A DNA stretch of 64,000 nucleotides. It comes from Legionella spiritensis. Its GTDB lineage: Bacteria > Pseudomonadota > Gammaproteobacteria > Legionellales > Legionellaceae. Both the position numbers and the translations under genes were made by a program. Shown piece after piece: positions 1-9,746 of this stretch; the stretch's first letter is position 1; each line of letters opens with the position of its first letter. The notes below the pieces were generated by a model, which saw only the letters and a list, made by a program, of their open reading frames with translations, was not told the origin of the DNA and ran no database searches. The DNA lies in assembly GCF_900186965.1 (NCBI RefSeq), contig NZ_LT906457.1, forward strand, positions 2,072,501 to 2,136,500, written 5' to 3'.

Positions 1-1
1 G

Positions 2-361
2 ATGCTAGAGAGGGAGTATGGTCGTATTATCAGCATTTCATCAGTCAGTGGCCGCAAAGGTCAGGCCGGTCAATGCAATTACGCGGCTACCAAAGCGGCA
101 TTACTTGGTTTCAGTAAAAGCCTCGCCCTCGAAACAGCCGACAAAGGCATCACGGTTAACACCATTTCCCCCGGATATATTGAAACACCCATGCTTGCCG
201 CCATGAGGGAAAGTGTCCTTAAAGCCCTTATCACAGTCATTCCCATGGGCAGATTAGGCAAACCGGAAGAAATCGCCAGAGCCGTCACGTTCCTCGCTTC
301 CCCGGACTCCGGCTTTATTACCGGTGCCAATCTTGACATTAACGGTGGGCAATATATGTAA
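2..361 (+). CDS. Acetoacetyl-CoA reductase-like SDR (C-terminal part)
   Basis: The 5' end lies outside the window, so only the last ~119 codons are seen; the ATG at base 2 is internal, not the start. The catalytic Ser region (ISISSVSG), the Tyr-x-x-x-Lys pair (NYAATKAAL) and the C-terminal GRLGKPEEIA...FLASPDSGFITGA...NGGQYM pattern are those of NADPH-dependent acetoacetyl-CoA reductase (PhaB/FabG-type short-chain dehydrogenases), which makes 3-hydroxybutyryl-CoA for polyhydroxybutyrate. PHB storage is usual in Legionella. The close PhaB-like spacing makes PhaB more likely than FabG, but the N-terminus and neighbours that would settle it are missing. Confidence 0.8.
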   Translation: MLEREYGRIISISSVSGRKGQAGQCNYAATKAALLGFSKSLALETADKGITVNTISPGYIETPMLAAMRESVLKALITVIPMGRLGKPEEIARAVTFLASPDSGFITGANLDINGGQYM

Positions 362-639
362 AAATTGGCGCTTGAACGGGTTACGCACCTAATTAAAAAG
401 AGGCCTTCGTCCGTCGGGTGAGTACCCGTCCAAACCTTATCCCGACAGGAGGTTATTATTTGTTGTTGAACAAGAGTCGCCTTGTTTTCACACGCTTCAA
501 ATTATGCGAGATTCATAGTATCTTATGGTGCGATAATTAATACGGTTCAATTGCATAACAAAACAGGGATGTGAAAAACGACAGATAGCTGACTTTCACA
601 TGTATGTGCTATGGGTTTTTCGGAGGCTTGTAAGGAATT

Positions 640-2085
640 ATGCCCGGAAATATGGATTTATTAAATTTATCTGATGAGGATAAATATTACCTGAAATTGC
701 TGGTAGCCGAACATTTCAAACATCACGGCTCAGGTTGCTTCAAGGAAGATGAGTATATCGTTACCGCCGCCCCCTATGCCCCCCCGAATATGGAACAAAA
801 ATCAGCCTCACCAGCCTCGAAAATTGATGTCACCAATGAAGCGGGCTATTTCCCAACAGTCTGGGAACTGGGCGCGCGAATAATCAATTACGGCGCGTCT
901 TTTTTTGCAACGCCATCGCCCGCGCCCCGGGAAAAGTCCCCCGATACACAACGAGAGAAGATAACTTGTTACCGCTCCCTGTCGCATAATTTGCTGGTAC
1001 AAAAGGAAGATGGTTGTTATCTTTGCTACCTTATGGACAAAAAGCCTTTTGACGGCGGCGCTTTCGGGTCAATTTCCGACTCTCCGGGTCTCCTGATGAT
1101 TGATACGGCCAAAGACGACATACGCTTCATTAAAACCGGCAATGTTATCAAACATATACAGGGAATGGCCTCGGAAAAACTCACTCAACTGATAAACAGG
1201 GAGGCTTCCCATTTAAAAGCCATCTACCCTGAAACCCGGTTATTTCAGGCAATCATTGCAAAAAAAGCACCTCAAAACATATTTGACGCCATCATGCAAA
1301 TGGATCACAAAGCCGATACGGAGTATTGGATTGTAATCCCAAAAATAGCAGGTGTATCACTGGAAAAATATCCGGTTGATAACCTGACTATTGCGCAAAA
1401 ATTAAAAATTGCCCTTTCATTGATGTGGAAATTACAGCAACTGCATGATCCGAATCAGTTAGGCGGCGTGCATATACACAATGACATCAAGCCTGCCAAC
1501 ATTATTATATCCGACGATTACGTTGGTGATTATTGTGATTACGGAGGAGCCTCCGGCAGGAATGAATCTCTCGGCGGTATTACTCAAACGCCATTATATT
1601 CCATGTACAATCCCAAGGATATATTTCGCGAAACCAGGACAACGGAAGAAAAAGCCGACACCCATAGTCTGGGCATCACCCTGTTTCAATTATTTCTCGA
1701 CGGCCAACAGCTCCCCCAGGGGGTCAAGCGCTGGGACACATTACCCAAAGGCAAGCATGAAAAAATCAAAAAAAACTGGCTGGAACCATCACATACAAAA
1801 TCAAAATATCAATCGGTAAAGCTTACAGACAATGAGGTGGGCCGGTTTTTCCGAAACCTGCACGGAAAAACTCTCACATTGGGATTTCACGTAACCGGGC
1901 TGGATAACCATCAAACAAAAAAACTGTTTGGTGTGCTAAAAGGCATGCGCACCAAAGAAGGGATTTTATTATCAGAGGCTTACAATACCTTGCTGGATAT
2001 AGCCAAAACCGTTCCTGATTTTGAATCGGACTATTTTAGTGACAAGTTCATGCCAATTATGGAATCACCATTAATGCCCGCATAG
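640..2085 (+). CDS. Eukaryote-like protein kinase-fold protein, candidate Dot/Icm effector
   Basis: A 481-residue protein with no signal peptide or membrane segment. It carries degenerate but ordered protein-kinase motifs: a glycine loop GGAFGSI near residues 139-145, a catalytic loop HNDIKPANI at 280-288 in place of HRDxKxxN, a metal-binding DYG at 300-302 in place of DFG, and a helix-F-like Asp in EKADTHSLG near 337-345. Catalytic Asp, Lys and Asn are present, so activity is plausible. The first ~110 residues and the last ~110 match nothing I recognise. Legionella secretes several such kinases (LegK family), and the gene stands alone next to housekeeping genes, as effector genes often do. 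The start is set by an AAGGA ribosome site. The 278 bp upstream hold nothing convincing. Effector status is inference. Confidence 0.7.
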   Translation: MPGNMDLLNLSDEDKYYLKLLVAEHFKHHGSGCFKEDEYIVTAAPYAPPNMEQKSASPASKIDVTNEAGYFPTVWELGARIINYGASFFATPSPAPREKSPDTQREKITCYRSLSHNLLVQKEDGCYLCYLMDKKPFDGGAFGSISDSPGLLMIDTAKDDIRFIKTGNVIKHIQGMASEKLTQLINREASHLKAIYPETRLFQAIIAKKAPQNIFDAIMQMDHKADTEYWIVIPKIAGVSLEKYPVDNLTIAQKLKIALSLMWKLQQLHDPNQLGGVHIHNDIKPANIIISDDYVGDYCDYGGASGRNESLGGITQTPLYSMYNPKDIFRETRTTEEKADTHSLGITLFQLFLDGQQLPQGVKRWDTLPKGKHEKIKKNWLEPSHTKSKYQSVKLTDNEVGRFFRNLHGKTLTLGFHVTGLDNHQTKKLFGVLKGMRTKEGILLSEAYNTLLDIAKTVPDFESDYFSDKFMPIMESPLMPA

Positions 2086-2091
2086 AAAGGA

Positions 2092-2134
2092 GCATTTCAA
2101 AGTTCATGATCACAATGAAATGCCTATGAACTTT
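2092..2134. other. Interleaved inverted repeats (possible pseudoknot) between convergent genes
   Basis: Two 8-bp inverted repeats are interleaved: GCATTTCA (2092-2099) with TGAAATGC (2116-2123), and AAGTTCAT (2100-2107) with ATGAACTT (2126-2133). The order A-B-A'-B' is that of an H-type pseudoknot or of two alternative hairpins. It lies between the stop of the kinase-like gene and the stop of frr, so it may end transcription from either side. No run of T follows. Confidence 0.45.
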
Positions 2135-2690
2135 ATATTTCCATCAAGTCCTTTTCTTTCATTTCAAGAGCGGCGTCTACTTCCGCAATGTATTTATCCG
2201 TTAATTTCTGAATCACTTCACCGGCACGGTGTTCGTCATCTTCTGAAATCTCTTTTTCCTTCACCAGATCCTTAAGGTGATTATTGGCATCTCGTCGAAT
2301 ATTGCGAATTGCGACACGGCCTTGCTCGCCTTCGGCACGCACTACACGAATCAATTCCTTGCGCCGCTCTTCCGTAAGTGGCGGCATGGGAACACGAATC
2401 GCACTACCTGCTGTCGCCGGATTCAAGCCCAAATCGGACGTGAGGATGGCTTTTTCAATAACCGGCACCATGTTTTTTTCCCAGGGAGTAACCAGCAGAG
2501 TTCTGGAATCACTGGTCGTCACATTAGCCACTTGCGATAAAGGCGTGGGATTTCCATAATAATCGACATGAATATGATCCAGAAAGCTCGTGTTTGCACG
2601 ACCCGTACGAATTTTCGTTAAATCATTATGCAATGTTTCAACTGTTTTTTTCATCCGCTTTTCAGCATCTTGTTTGATGTCATTGATCAT
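2133..2690 (-). CDS. frr: Ribosome recycling factor
   Basis: Full-length RRF (185 residues, the usual size). It splits post-termination ribosomes together with EF-G in the cytoplasm. The N-terminal helix [13 protein letters not shown], the [15 protein letters not shown] segment, the [14 protein letters not shown] block and the C-terminal [17 protein letters not shown] helix are family hallmarks. Its start overlaps the end of pyrH by 11 bp, so the two are probably translationally coupled. It is the last gene of the classic rpsB-tsf-pyrH-frr cluster. Confidence 0.97.
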   Translation of the reverse strand: MINDIKQDAEKRMKKTVETLHNDLTKIRTGRANTSFLDHIHVDYYGNPTPLSQVANVTTSDSRTLLVTPWEKNMVPVIEKAILTSDLGLNPATAGSAIRVPMPPLTEERRKELIRVVRAEGEQGRVAIRNIRRDANNHLKDLVKEKEISEDDEHRAGEVIQKLTDKYIAEVDAALEMKEKDLMEI

Positions 2691-3420
2691 GATTCGCTCC
2701 TACAATAGTTCCAACCCGTTCACCCATAACGATTTTTTTCAAGGCATGCGGTTCTTCCATATTAAAAACCTGCAAGGGCATACCATGATCCTGGCATAGG
2801 CAAATAGCCGTTGCATCCATCACCTGCAAACCATCCTGCAATATTTGTTTATAAGTCAGGTAATCATAGCGTATGGCTTTCGGATTTTTAATCGGGTCAT
2901 CCGAATAAATGCCATCCACTTTAGTCGCTTTAAGGACAATATCAGCACCAACCTCAATGGCTCTCAGACACGCTGCCGAATCAGTAGTAAAAAAAGGATT
3001 TCCGGTTCCGGCGGCAAAAATAACAACGTGGCCATTACGCAGATGGGTTATTGCCTTGCGTCGATGATAAGGATCCACCATCCCCATCATTGGAATGGCA
3101 GACATAATCCGGGCCGGCAAGTCAATGCGTTCCAGAGCGTCGCGCAGAGCAAGCGCGTTCATGACCGTGGCCAGCATCCCCATGTGATCGCCGGTGACAC
3201 GTCCCAATCCGGCTTCAGAAAGCGCTTTGCCACGGAAAAGATTGCCTCCGCCGATCACCAGGCCTACTTCCACACCCATCTTAATCAGTTCATCGACATC
3301 CACGGCAATACGATCCAGCACGGATGGATCAATGCCAAATGGCGCTTTACCCATCAGCGCCTCGCCACTGCATTTTAATAAAATGCGTCTGTATTTTATT
3401 TTGGAAGTTTTGTCATTCAT
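2680..3420 (-). CDS. pyrH: UMP kinase
   Basis: A 246-residue hexameric bacterial UMP kinase of the amino-acid-kinase fold; it phosphorylates UMP to UDP in pyrimidine nucleotide synthesis. Visible motifs are the N-terminal [14 protein letters not shown] phosphate-binding strand, [12 protein letters not shown], the [16 protein letters not shown] nucleotide-binding helix and the [13 protein letters not shown] motif. It lies 4 bp after tsf and overlaps frr, which fits co-transcription with the ribosomal protein genes. Confidence 0.97.
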   Translation of the reverse strand: MNDKTSKIKYRRILLKCSGEALMGKAPFGIDPSVLDRIAVDVDELIKMGVEVGLVIGGGNLFRGKALSEAGLGRVTGDHMGMLATVMNALALRDALERIDLPARIMSAIPMMGMVDPYHRRKAITHLRNGHVVIFAAGTGNPFFTTDSAACLRAIEVGADIVLKATKVDGIYSDDPIKNPKAIRYDYLTYKQILQDGLQVMDATAICLCQDHGMPLQVFNMEEPHALKKIVMGERVGTIVGANHDQ

Positions 3421-3424
3421 TGTT

Positions 3425-4300
3425 TTATTCGCGAACCTGTGCCATCACTTCCTCAACGAAGTTGTCTTCTTTTTTCTCAATGCCTTCACCCACTTCAAAA
3501 CGGATAAAAGAAATGACTTCCGCATTTTTCTCTTTTAAAAGTTGTCCTACTTTAATGTTCGGATCCTTAACAAAAGGCTGGCCGAGTAAACTGACCTCAT
3601 CAATAAATTTATTGATACGTCCTTCAATCATTTTGTCAATAATTTCCTGAGGTTTGCCGCTTTCGCGAGCCTGGGCAGTAAAAATATCGCGCTCGTTTTC
3701 TATGGCATCGGCAGGAACCTGATCCCGGTTTACAACCATGGGACGGCTGGCTGCAATATGCATGGCAATATCTTTAGCCAGGGACTCATCGCCATTTTTC
3801 AAAGCCACCATAACACCAATGCGGTTGCCGTGCAGATAAGATCCTATGACACCATCGCATTGCATCCGCACCATGCGACGAATTTTAATGTTCTCGCCAA
3901 TTTTGGCGACCAGCTCTTGTCGAGCCTGTTCAAGGGTATTGCCTGAGGCAATCGTTTGTGCGGACAATTCTTCCACATCCGTAGCCGAACTGTTTAACGC
4001 CGTCTGGGCAACAACATCCGAAAAACGGGTAAAGTTTTCATCTCTGGCCACAAAGTCGGTTTCACTGTTGATTTCCAGCATTACCGCCGTATGCAGATCG
4101 CCGGAGCGGGCAACAACAATGACGCCTTCCGCCGCAACTCTGTCGGCTTTTTTATCCGCCTTGGCCTGTCCTGCCTTACGCATCTCTGAAATAGCCAGTT
4201 CGATATCACCATTGGTCGCAACGAGGAATTTTTTACATTCCATCATACCGGCGCCCGTTCGCTCACGCAATTGCATTACTAACTTCGCGCTAATTGACAT
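3425..4300 (-). CDS. tsf: Elongation factor Ts
   Basis: Guanine-nucleotide exchange factor for EF-Tu. I place the start at 4300 ([16 protein letters not shown]), not at an in-frame codon 63 bases upstream: the family begins here and GGAGG precedes this ATG. That gives 291 residues. The N-terminal UBA-like domain ([16 protein letters not shown]) and the [10 protein letters not shown] motif that contacts EF-Tu are present, followed by two core subdomains. The gap to rpsB is 71 bp, without an obvious promoter or terminator. Confidence 0.97.
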   Translation of the reverse strand: MSISAKLVMQLRERTGAGMMECKKFLVATNGDIELAISEMRKAGQAKADKKADRVAAEGVIVVARSGDLHTAVMLEINSETDFVARDENFTRFSDVVAQTALNSSATDVEELSAQTIASGNTLEQARQELVAKIGENIKIRRMVRMQCDGVIGSYLHGNRIGVMVALKNGDESLAKDIAMHIAASRPMVVNRDQVPADAIENERDIFTAQARESGKPQEIIDKMIEGRINKFIDEVSLLGQPFVKDPNIKVGQLLKEKNAEVISFIRFEVGEGIEKKEDNFVEEVMAQVRE

Positions 4301-4371
4301 TATATATCCTCCACATATCAGGAGCACCGAACCGCCTCGCCGCAGATGCTCCCGAACTATCAATAATTAAA

Positions 4372-5133
4372 TCAGTCGGCTGCCTTATCGGACTCTTTCT
4401 CAGTCGTCGCTACCTCGACAAATTCAGCATCGGATGATACACCACCGATCGTATTACCCTGTTTACCATCTAAAATAGCATCAGCAATACAGCGCACATA
4501 AATATCAACGGCTCGCATGGAATCGTCGTTACCGGGAATGATGTAGTCGATGTTGTCCGGGCTGTTGTTCGTATCAACAATACCAATAACAGGGATTTTC
4601 AAGCGGCGAGCTTCCTCAACGGCAATTTTTTCAAAACCAACGTCGACGACAAACAACGCGTCAGGCAAACCGCCCATGTCTTCGATGCCCCCTAAACCAC
4701 GCTCCAGTTTTTCAAGCTCTCTGGTTAACATCAACGCTTCTTTTTTAATCATACCGGCAAACAAGCCTTTATCGCGCATTTCCTTCAGTTCTTTCAACCG
4801 GAAAATAGACTGACGGACTGTTTTGTAGTTGGTCAGCATGCCGCCCAGCCAACGGTGATCCACGTAAGGCATGCCACAGCGTCTTGCGTGCTCACGAATA
4901 CTGTCCTGAGCCGCTCTTTTAGTGCCGACAAACAGTATTTTGGCCTTGTTTGACGCCAAACGACCGACATAATTAACAACGTCGTTCATTAGCGGCAAGG
5001 TTTTTTCCAGATTAATAATGTGGATTTTATTTCTTGAACCAAAAATGAAGGGCGCCATTTTAGGGTTCCAATAACGGGTTCTGTGACCAAAATGGGCACC
5101 TGCTTCCAGCAATTCTCTCATACTAACATTCAT
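4372..5133 (-). CDS. rpsB: 30S ribosomal protein S2
   Basis: Full-length S2 (253 residues). The sequence from [22 protein letters not shown] onward, the [12 protein letters not shown] strand and the [25 protein letters not shown] region are typical. The Asp/Glu-rich tail after residue ~230 is variable in the family. GGAGAAA is well placed before the ATG. First gene of the rpsB-tsf-pyrH-frr operon; in E. coli S2 represses its own operon through the mRNA leader, and a leader hairpin is also present here. Confidence 0.98.
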   Translation of the reverse strand: MNVSMRELLEAGAHFGHRTRYWNPKMAPFIFGSRNKIHIINLEKTLPLMNDVVNYVGRLASNKAKILFVGTKRAAQDSIREHARRCGMPYVDHRWLGGMLTNYKTVRQSIFRLKELKEMRDKGLFAGMIKKEALMLTRELEKLERGLGGIEDMGGLPDALFVVDVGFEKIAVEEARRLKIPVIGIVDTNNSPDNIDYIIPGNDDSMRAVDIYVRCIADAILDGKQGNTIGGVSSDAEFVEVATTEKESDKAAD

Positions 5134-5181
5134 TTTATTTCTCCAGGGTTAAGCCTCCACATTTCCCATACCGTACCCTTC

Positions 5182-5203
5182 CAGGACTTGTTGACAAGCC
5201 CTG
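5182..5203 (-). promoter_or_regulatory. Hairpin in the rpsB 5' leader
   Basis: A nearly perfect inverted repeat (arms CAGGGCTTGT and ACAAGTCCTG as read on the minus strand, one G-U pair) lies about 50 bp before the rpsB start and within its inferred ~120-nt leader. Position and size suit a cis-regulatory stem such as an S2 autoregulation site. The function is inferred. Confidence 0.4.
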
Positions 5204-5257
5204 ATAGAGGGACCCTACGATATGTGACGAAATGTGTGTGTCGTTAAAAGCGCCGTA

Positions 5258-5286
5258 TTTATAACACAATCAAGGGTTTTCGGCAA
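5258..5286 (-). promoter_or_regulatory. Sigma-70-type promoter of the rpsB operon
   Basis: Read on the minus strand: -35 TTGCCG (5286-5281), a 17-bp spacer and -10 TATAAA (5263-5258), followed by the GC-rich stretch TACGGCGC. A GC-rich discriminator is typical of promoters for ribosomal components under stringent control. Predicted start near 5250, about 120 bp upstream of rpsB. Confidence 0.65.
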
Positions 5287-5395
5287 TCATCCTCCTTCCC
5301 GACAAGAAAAATAATCCGGAAAGTTCCATCTGAAATTGTCCGATAAATCGTCTATACTCCAGACTGCCTATCAAAAAAATTGCAAGGAGCATAGA

Positions 5396-5848
5396 ATGAT
5401 CAGGAGATTAATGTTTATTACCATGCTGGCAGGATCATTTTTAACGATACAAATGTCCTATGCTGATTCGTACAAGAAACCCCATCACCAATGCAAGGCG
5501 GGTTGGAACAAGCTGATAAATAAACTGCAGCTCACCGATGACCAGCAAACCAAAATTAAAGCCATTAAGGCAAAAGGCAGACAAATGATGCAGGCCAACC
5601 GTGAACAATTCAAGGCGATACGTCTCAAGATGAATCAACTCATCACCAGTGAAAAACTGGACGAGGCCGCTCTTGACAAATTGATTGATCAAAAGGTCGC
5701 CTTGACTCGTGCCTCACTAAAATCACGCATCATGACCAAAAACGAGATATACAATCTTCTCGATCCCAGACAAAAACAAATTTTTCAGGATATGATGCAG
5801 AAATGGGAAGCCAAAAAGAAAATGTTTTTTAAAAAAGAACAGGATTAA
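5396..5848 (+). CDS. Periplasmic Spy/CpxP-family protein
   Basis: I start at the ATG preceded by AAGGAGC (5396), 60 bases inside the longest frame, giving 150 residues. A signal peptide with cleavage after SYADS near residue 24 is clear. The mature part is helical, very basic and carries one LTDDQQTKI motif (LTxxQ), the signature of Spy/CpxP ATP-independent chaperones; the second LTxxQ copy looks degenerate (LLDPRQKQI). Probable role: envelope stress chaperone. Its promoter region faces that of rpsB. Single gene, with no sensor kinase nearby. Confidence 0.75.
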   Translation: MIRRLMFITMLAGSFLTIQMSYADSYKKPHHQCKAGWNKLINKLQLTDDQQTKIKAIKAKGRQMMQANREQFKAIRLKMNQLITSEKLDEAALDKLIDQKVALTRASLKSRIMTKNEIYNLLDPRQKQIFQDMMQKWEAKKKMFFKKEQD

Positions 5849-5961
5849 ATCCATTAACGCGACTATTTTCATCCCAAACCGGATATCCCTCACAGGGTAT
5901 GGGGCACTATGATAACACGCTATCCTTGTGTTAATATTAGTGTTTTTTGTGGATTTAAAAA

Positions 5962-6726
5962 ATGGCTATAACGATTAAAACTCCGGAAGAAATAGAAAAA
6001 ATGCGTGTGGCCGGTCGCCTGGCAGCGGATGTCCTGACCATGATCGGCCCCCATGTAAAGGTCGGAGTGACAACGGATGAATTAAACACCATCTGCCATG
6101 ATTATATTGTCAACGTGCAAAAAGCCATTCCCGCACCGCTGGGTTACAACGGATTCCCCAAATCGATTTGCACGTCCGTAAATCATGTGATTTGCCATGG
6201 AATTCCCGGCAAAAAAGCCCTCAAGGACGGCGACATCATTAATATTGATGTCACCGTTATCAAAGACGGTTATCATGGTGACACAAGCAAGATGTTTTTT
6301 GTAGGCACACCTTCCGTCAAAGCCAGTCATGTCGTTACTCTGGCGCAGGAATGTCTTTTTATCGGGATTGACATGGTAAAACCGGGCGTGCGTCTTGGCG
6401 ACATAGGCCACGCTATTCAGCAACACGCTGAAAATAATCGTTGTTCGGTCGTCCGTGAATATTGCGGCCACGGCATAGGCCGCGGGTTTCATGAAGATCC
6501 CCAGGTTCTGCACTATGGCACTCCGGGAACCGGCGAAACCCTGCGTGAAGGTATGACCTTTACCATTGAACCCATGGTTAATACAGGCAAGCATCACACG
6601 CGGTTACTACCCGATAAATGGACTGTGGTTACCAAGGATCACAGCCTGTCAGCCCAATGGGAACATACCCTGCTGGTTACCGAGAAAGGGGTCGAAATTC
6701 TGACCTTGCGAGATGAAGAACGATAA
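5962..6726 (+). CDS. map: Methionine aminopeptidase, type I
   Basis: A 254-residue type Ia enzyme that removes the initiator Met from new proteins. The five metal ligands sit in recognisable contexts: NIDVTVIKDGYHGDTSKMF (two Asp), EYCGHGIGRGFHEDP (His), FTIEPMV (Glu) and SAQWEHTLLV (Glu). The HGIPG substrate-binding His is present. In many gammaproteobacteria map lies beside rpsB and glnD, as here. Its end overlaps the glnD start by 14 bp. Confidence 0.97.
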   Translation: MAITIKTPEEIEKMRVAGRLAADVLTMIGPHVKVGVTTDELNTICHDYIVNVQKAIPAPLGYNGFPKSICTSVNHVICHGIPGKKALKDGDIINIDVTVIKDGYHGDTSKMFFVGTPSVKASHVVTLAQECLFIGIDMVKPGVRLGDIGHAIQQHAENNRCSVVREYCGHGIGRGFHEDPQVLHYGTPGTGETLREGMTFTIEPMVNTGKHHTRLLPDKWTVVTKDHSLSAQWEHTLLVTEKGVEILTLRDEER

Positions 6727-9307
6727 CCTTTTTTTAAAACAGTCGCTAAAACGGTTCAAGGATGAGCTGTGTGATGAGTTTTGTCATAAAATCAGCATTA
6801 TCAGTCTTACCCGCAAGCTGGTAAGTTTTATTGACAATCTTCTGTTAACCCTCTTTCAAAAACATAAACTGCACATTAATAACCGATTCTGCCTTCTTGC
6901 CCTGGGGAGTTATGGTCGCCGGGAATTGCAGTTGCATTCGGATATCGATCTTCTTCTTCTGCATACGGACGAAGTCAGCAAAACCGAATTGCAGCACGCC
7001 CAGGCCTTTATTCAGGATTGTTGGGATATCGGACTGAATATCAGTCATCAAATCACCACCGTCACAGCCTGTGCGGATCTGGCCAGCCAGGATTTAAGCG
7101 TTATATCCAGCATTCTGGACATGCACCTTCTATGTGGCCGTGGCACGTTGATGGAAGAATTGCAATATCAAACCCACCCTCTGCATATGTGGTCAAGCGC
7201 GCAGTTTTTTGCCGCCAAGCAGCAAGAGCAAAATCAACGGGACATCAAATACGGCGAAACGGCCTATAACCTGGAGCCGAATGTCAAGCAAGGCCCCGGA
7301 GGATTGCGGGATCTGCAATTGATCCTCTATCTTGGAAAACGTCATTTTGGCATAAAAAAACTGGCCGATGGCATTGCGTGCGGTTTTATAGCCGATAAAG
7401 AATACGAAGAACTTATAAATGGCCAGCATTTTCTATGGCGCGTACGTTTTGCACTCCATGTCCTGGCCGGAAAGCAGGAGGAGCGGCTACTGTTTGACTA
7501 TCAAATCAAACTGGCGGAATTATTTGATTTTCAGGATAAACCAGGCTCTTTAGCCATTGAACAGTTTATGAAACTGTATTTTAAAAACATCAAACGCATG
7601 CGGGAACTGAATGAAATGTTGTTGCACTGGTTTTCCGAAGCCATCCTTCATCATGAGAAACAATTCATCACCCCGTTAGACGCGAATTTCCAGCTCTCCA
7701 ATAATTTTATCGAGGTTCGACACGCCCGGGTATTCCAGCAAGCGCCCCTGACATTTTTACAATTGTTTCTATGGCTGGCCAAACGGCCGGATATTTCCGG
7801 CGTAAGAGCCGGAACCATACGGCTTCTTCGTCAAAATATCTATCTGATGGATAAAAAATTTCGCACATCGACCGCCACGACGCAATGTTTTATTGCCATA
7901 TTCAAGGAAGGAAAAAACCCTTATTACGCCTTGCGCCACATGAATCGCTACGGAGTTTTAGGCCATTATCTGGATTGTTTTGCCGCTGTCACCGGACAAA
8001 TGCAATACGATTTATTTCATGTTTACACGGTTGATCAACATACCTTGTTTGTCATTCGCAATCTGGTGCGATTTCTTGATCCCGAGCACAACCACGCGTT
8101 TCCATTAGCGGCAACCCTCATGCCCAACATTGAAAAACGGGAAATATTATATCTGGCCGCCCTTTTCCATGATATTGCCAAGGGGAGAGGCGGTGATCAT
8201 TCGGAGCTTGGTGCGGAGGAAGCTGAAACATTCGCTTTAAGACATGGTCTGGATGAATATGAACGCACCTTGCTGGTCTGGCTGGTTCGTCATCATCTGT
8301 TAATGTCCCAGACCGCACAAAGGCAGGATATTTACGATCCCAAAACCATTACCTTGTTTTGCCAGCGCCTGCCTCTTTCGGAATATCTCGATTACCTTTA
8401 CTTGCTCACGGTTGCCGATATTTGCGCCACTAACCACACATTATGGAATACCTGGAAAGACTCCCTGCTAAAGGAATTGTATCATTCCGCCCGCCGCGCC
8501 ATGCAACAGGAAAAATCCATTATTGACGAAGATAGTTTTATCCGGTCGCGACAACAGCAGGCTTTGGATATACTCACCAAAGACGGCATTTCTGCCGACG
8601 CCATTCAAAACCTGTGGCTGCATTTCAAGGGAAAATATTTTTTACACGAACCTCCCGCCGTGATTGCGCGCCATACCAAAGCCATCCTTCACAGCCAGCA
8701 GTATCCTTTAATTATTATTATGCCTCACCATAGTCAGGGGGGTACGGAAGTCTTCATTTATATGCCCCATCGGGATGAACGATTTACCATTACCACCACC
8801 GTGTTAAGCAACCACCATACAACTATTCAGGAAGCCACCATCCTGACCTGTGACAATAATTTTGATATGGATACCTACATTATTCTGGACGAGCAGCACC
8901 GCGCACTCAGTGATGAACAACGAATACGGGCCATTCAACAGGAACTGGCAAAATACCTGGCCGATGCCTCGAAATTGCCCGTCACGGCAAAACGTCGTTT
9001 ATCGCGCCGGCAGGCTCACTTCAAATTAAAACCGCAAATTACCTGCAGCGACGATCAACAACAGCAACTTACGCGCTTATTTCTGGTAACAACGGACAGG
9101 CCAGGGTTATTGGCCACTATCAGCCGTGTTTTTCTGAGGCACCACATTCACTTGCATAACGCAAAGATTGCAACCGCCGGTGAACGTGTTGAAGATATGT
9201 TCTATATCACCACCCAACAAGGATTGCTCTTAAACTCACAGGAAAAAAAATTATTAACCAATGATCTGATAGCACAATTGACAAGCGCTAATCCCGAAGT
9301 GTCATAA
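6713..9307 (+). CDS. glnD: Bifunctional PII uridylyl-transferase / uridylyl-removing enzyme
   Basis: 864 residues, close to the E. coli enzyme. Order of domains: nucleotidyltransferase (LGSYGRRELQLHSDID, residues ~64-79), a helical linker, an HD hydrolase domain (FHDIAKGRGGDHSELG, ~485-500) and two C-terminal ACT domains (~690-860) that sense glutamine. It adds or removes UMP on PII and so ties glutamine synthetase activity to nitrogen status. The start overlaps map by 14 bp; the end overlaps the convergent tadA by 20 bp. Confidence 0.95.
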   Translation: MKNDNLFLKQSLKRFKDELCDEFCHKISIISLTRKLVSFIDNLLLTLFQKHKLHINNRFCLLALGSYGRRELQLHSDIDLLLLHTDEVSKTELQHAQAFIQDCWDIGLNISHQITTVTACADLASQDLSVISSILDMHLLCGRGTLMEELQYQTHPLHMWSSAQFFAAKQQEQNQRDIKYGETAYNLEPNVKQGPGGLRDLQLILYLGKRHFGIKKLADGIACGFIADKEYEELINGQHFLWRVRFALHVLAGKQEERLLFDYQIKLAELFDFQDKPGSLAIEQFMKLYFKNIKRMRELNEMLLHWFSEAILHHEKQFITPLDANFQLSNNFIEVRHARVFQQAPLTFLQLFLWLAKRPDISGVRAGTIRLLRQNIYLMDKKFRTSTATTQCFIAIFKEGKNPYYALRHMNRYGVLGHYLDCFAAVTGQMQYDLFHVYTVDQHTLFVIRNLVRFLDPEHNHAFPLAATLMPNIEKREILYLAALFHDIAKGRGGDHSELGAEEAETFALRHGLDEYERTLLVWLVRHHLLMSQTAQRQDIYDPKTITLFCQRLPLSEYLDYLYLLTVADICATNHTLWNTWKDSLLKELYHSARRAMQQEKSIIDEDSFIRSRQQQALDILTKDGISADAIQNLWLHFKGKYFLHEPPAVIARHTKAILHSQQYPLIIIMPHHSQGGTEVFIYMPHRDERFTITTTVLSNHHTTIQEATILTCDNNFDMDTYIILDEQHRALSDEQRIRAIQQELAKYLADASKLPVTAKRRLSRRQAHFKLKPQITCSDDQQQQLTRLFLVTTDRPGLLATISRVFLRHHIHLHNAKIATAGERVEDMFYITTQQGLLLNSQEKKLLTNDLIAQLTSANPEVS

Positions 9308-9746
9308 AAAAATCCGCCAGCAGGTGAGCGCATTCGGATTGCATGGGTCCTTCGTCAATCAGAACCTTATGATTAAGCGGAAACCCCTGTAATAAATTAT
9401 GTACCGAACCTGCCGCCCCGGCTTTAAAATCCCGGGTTGCAAAGACAAGGCGCGCCAGCCTCGCCTGTACCATGGCTCCGGCGCACATGGAACAAGGCTC
9501 CAGGGTCACATACAACGTGGCGTTGGTGAGGCGGTGATTACCCAGCTTCGCCGCCGCCATTCGAATGGCAATCATTTCCGCGTGGGCGGTAGGATCATTA
9601 GCGCCGATAACCTGATTATGACCCGAACCGAGCAACGCCTGATGCTGGTCAACGATCAACGCCCCTACAGGTACTTCCCCGGTGTCTTTCGCTTTTAAAG
9701 CCAGTTGATAGGCTTGTTGCATCCAGAAGGTGTCATTCATTCCCAT
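9288..9746 (-). CDS. tadA: tRNA-specific adenosine deaminase
   Basis: 152 residues of the cytidine-deaminase fold. The zinc site is HAEMIAI plus [10 protein letters not shown], the general acid is the Glu of HAE, and [14 protein letters not shown] are TadA-type. It converts A34 of tRNA-Arg(ACG) to inosine. Two ATGs six bases apart (9746, 9740) could each be the start. It overlaps the guaA stop, so it is likely translated from the guaBA transcript. Confidence 0.93.
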   Translation of the reverse strand: MGMNDTFWMQQAYQLALKAKDTGEVPVGALIVDQHQALLGSGHNQVIGANDPTAHAEMIAIRMAAAKLGNHRLTNATLYVTLEPCSMCAGAMVQARLARLVFATRDFKAGAAGSVHNLLQGFPLNHKVLIDEGPMQSECAHLLADFFMTLRD

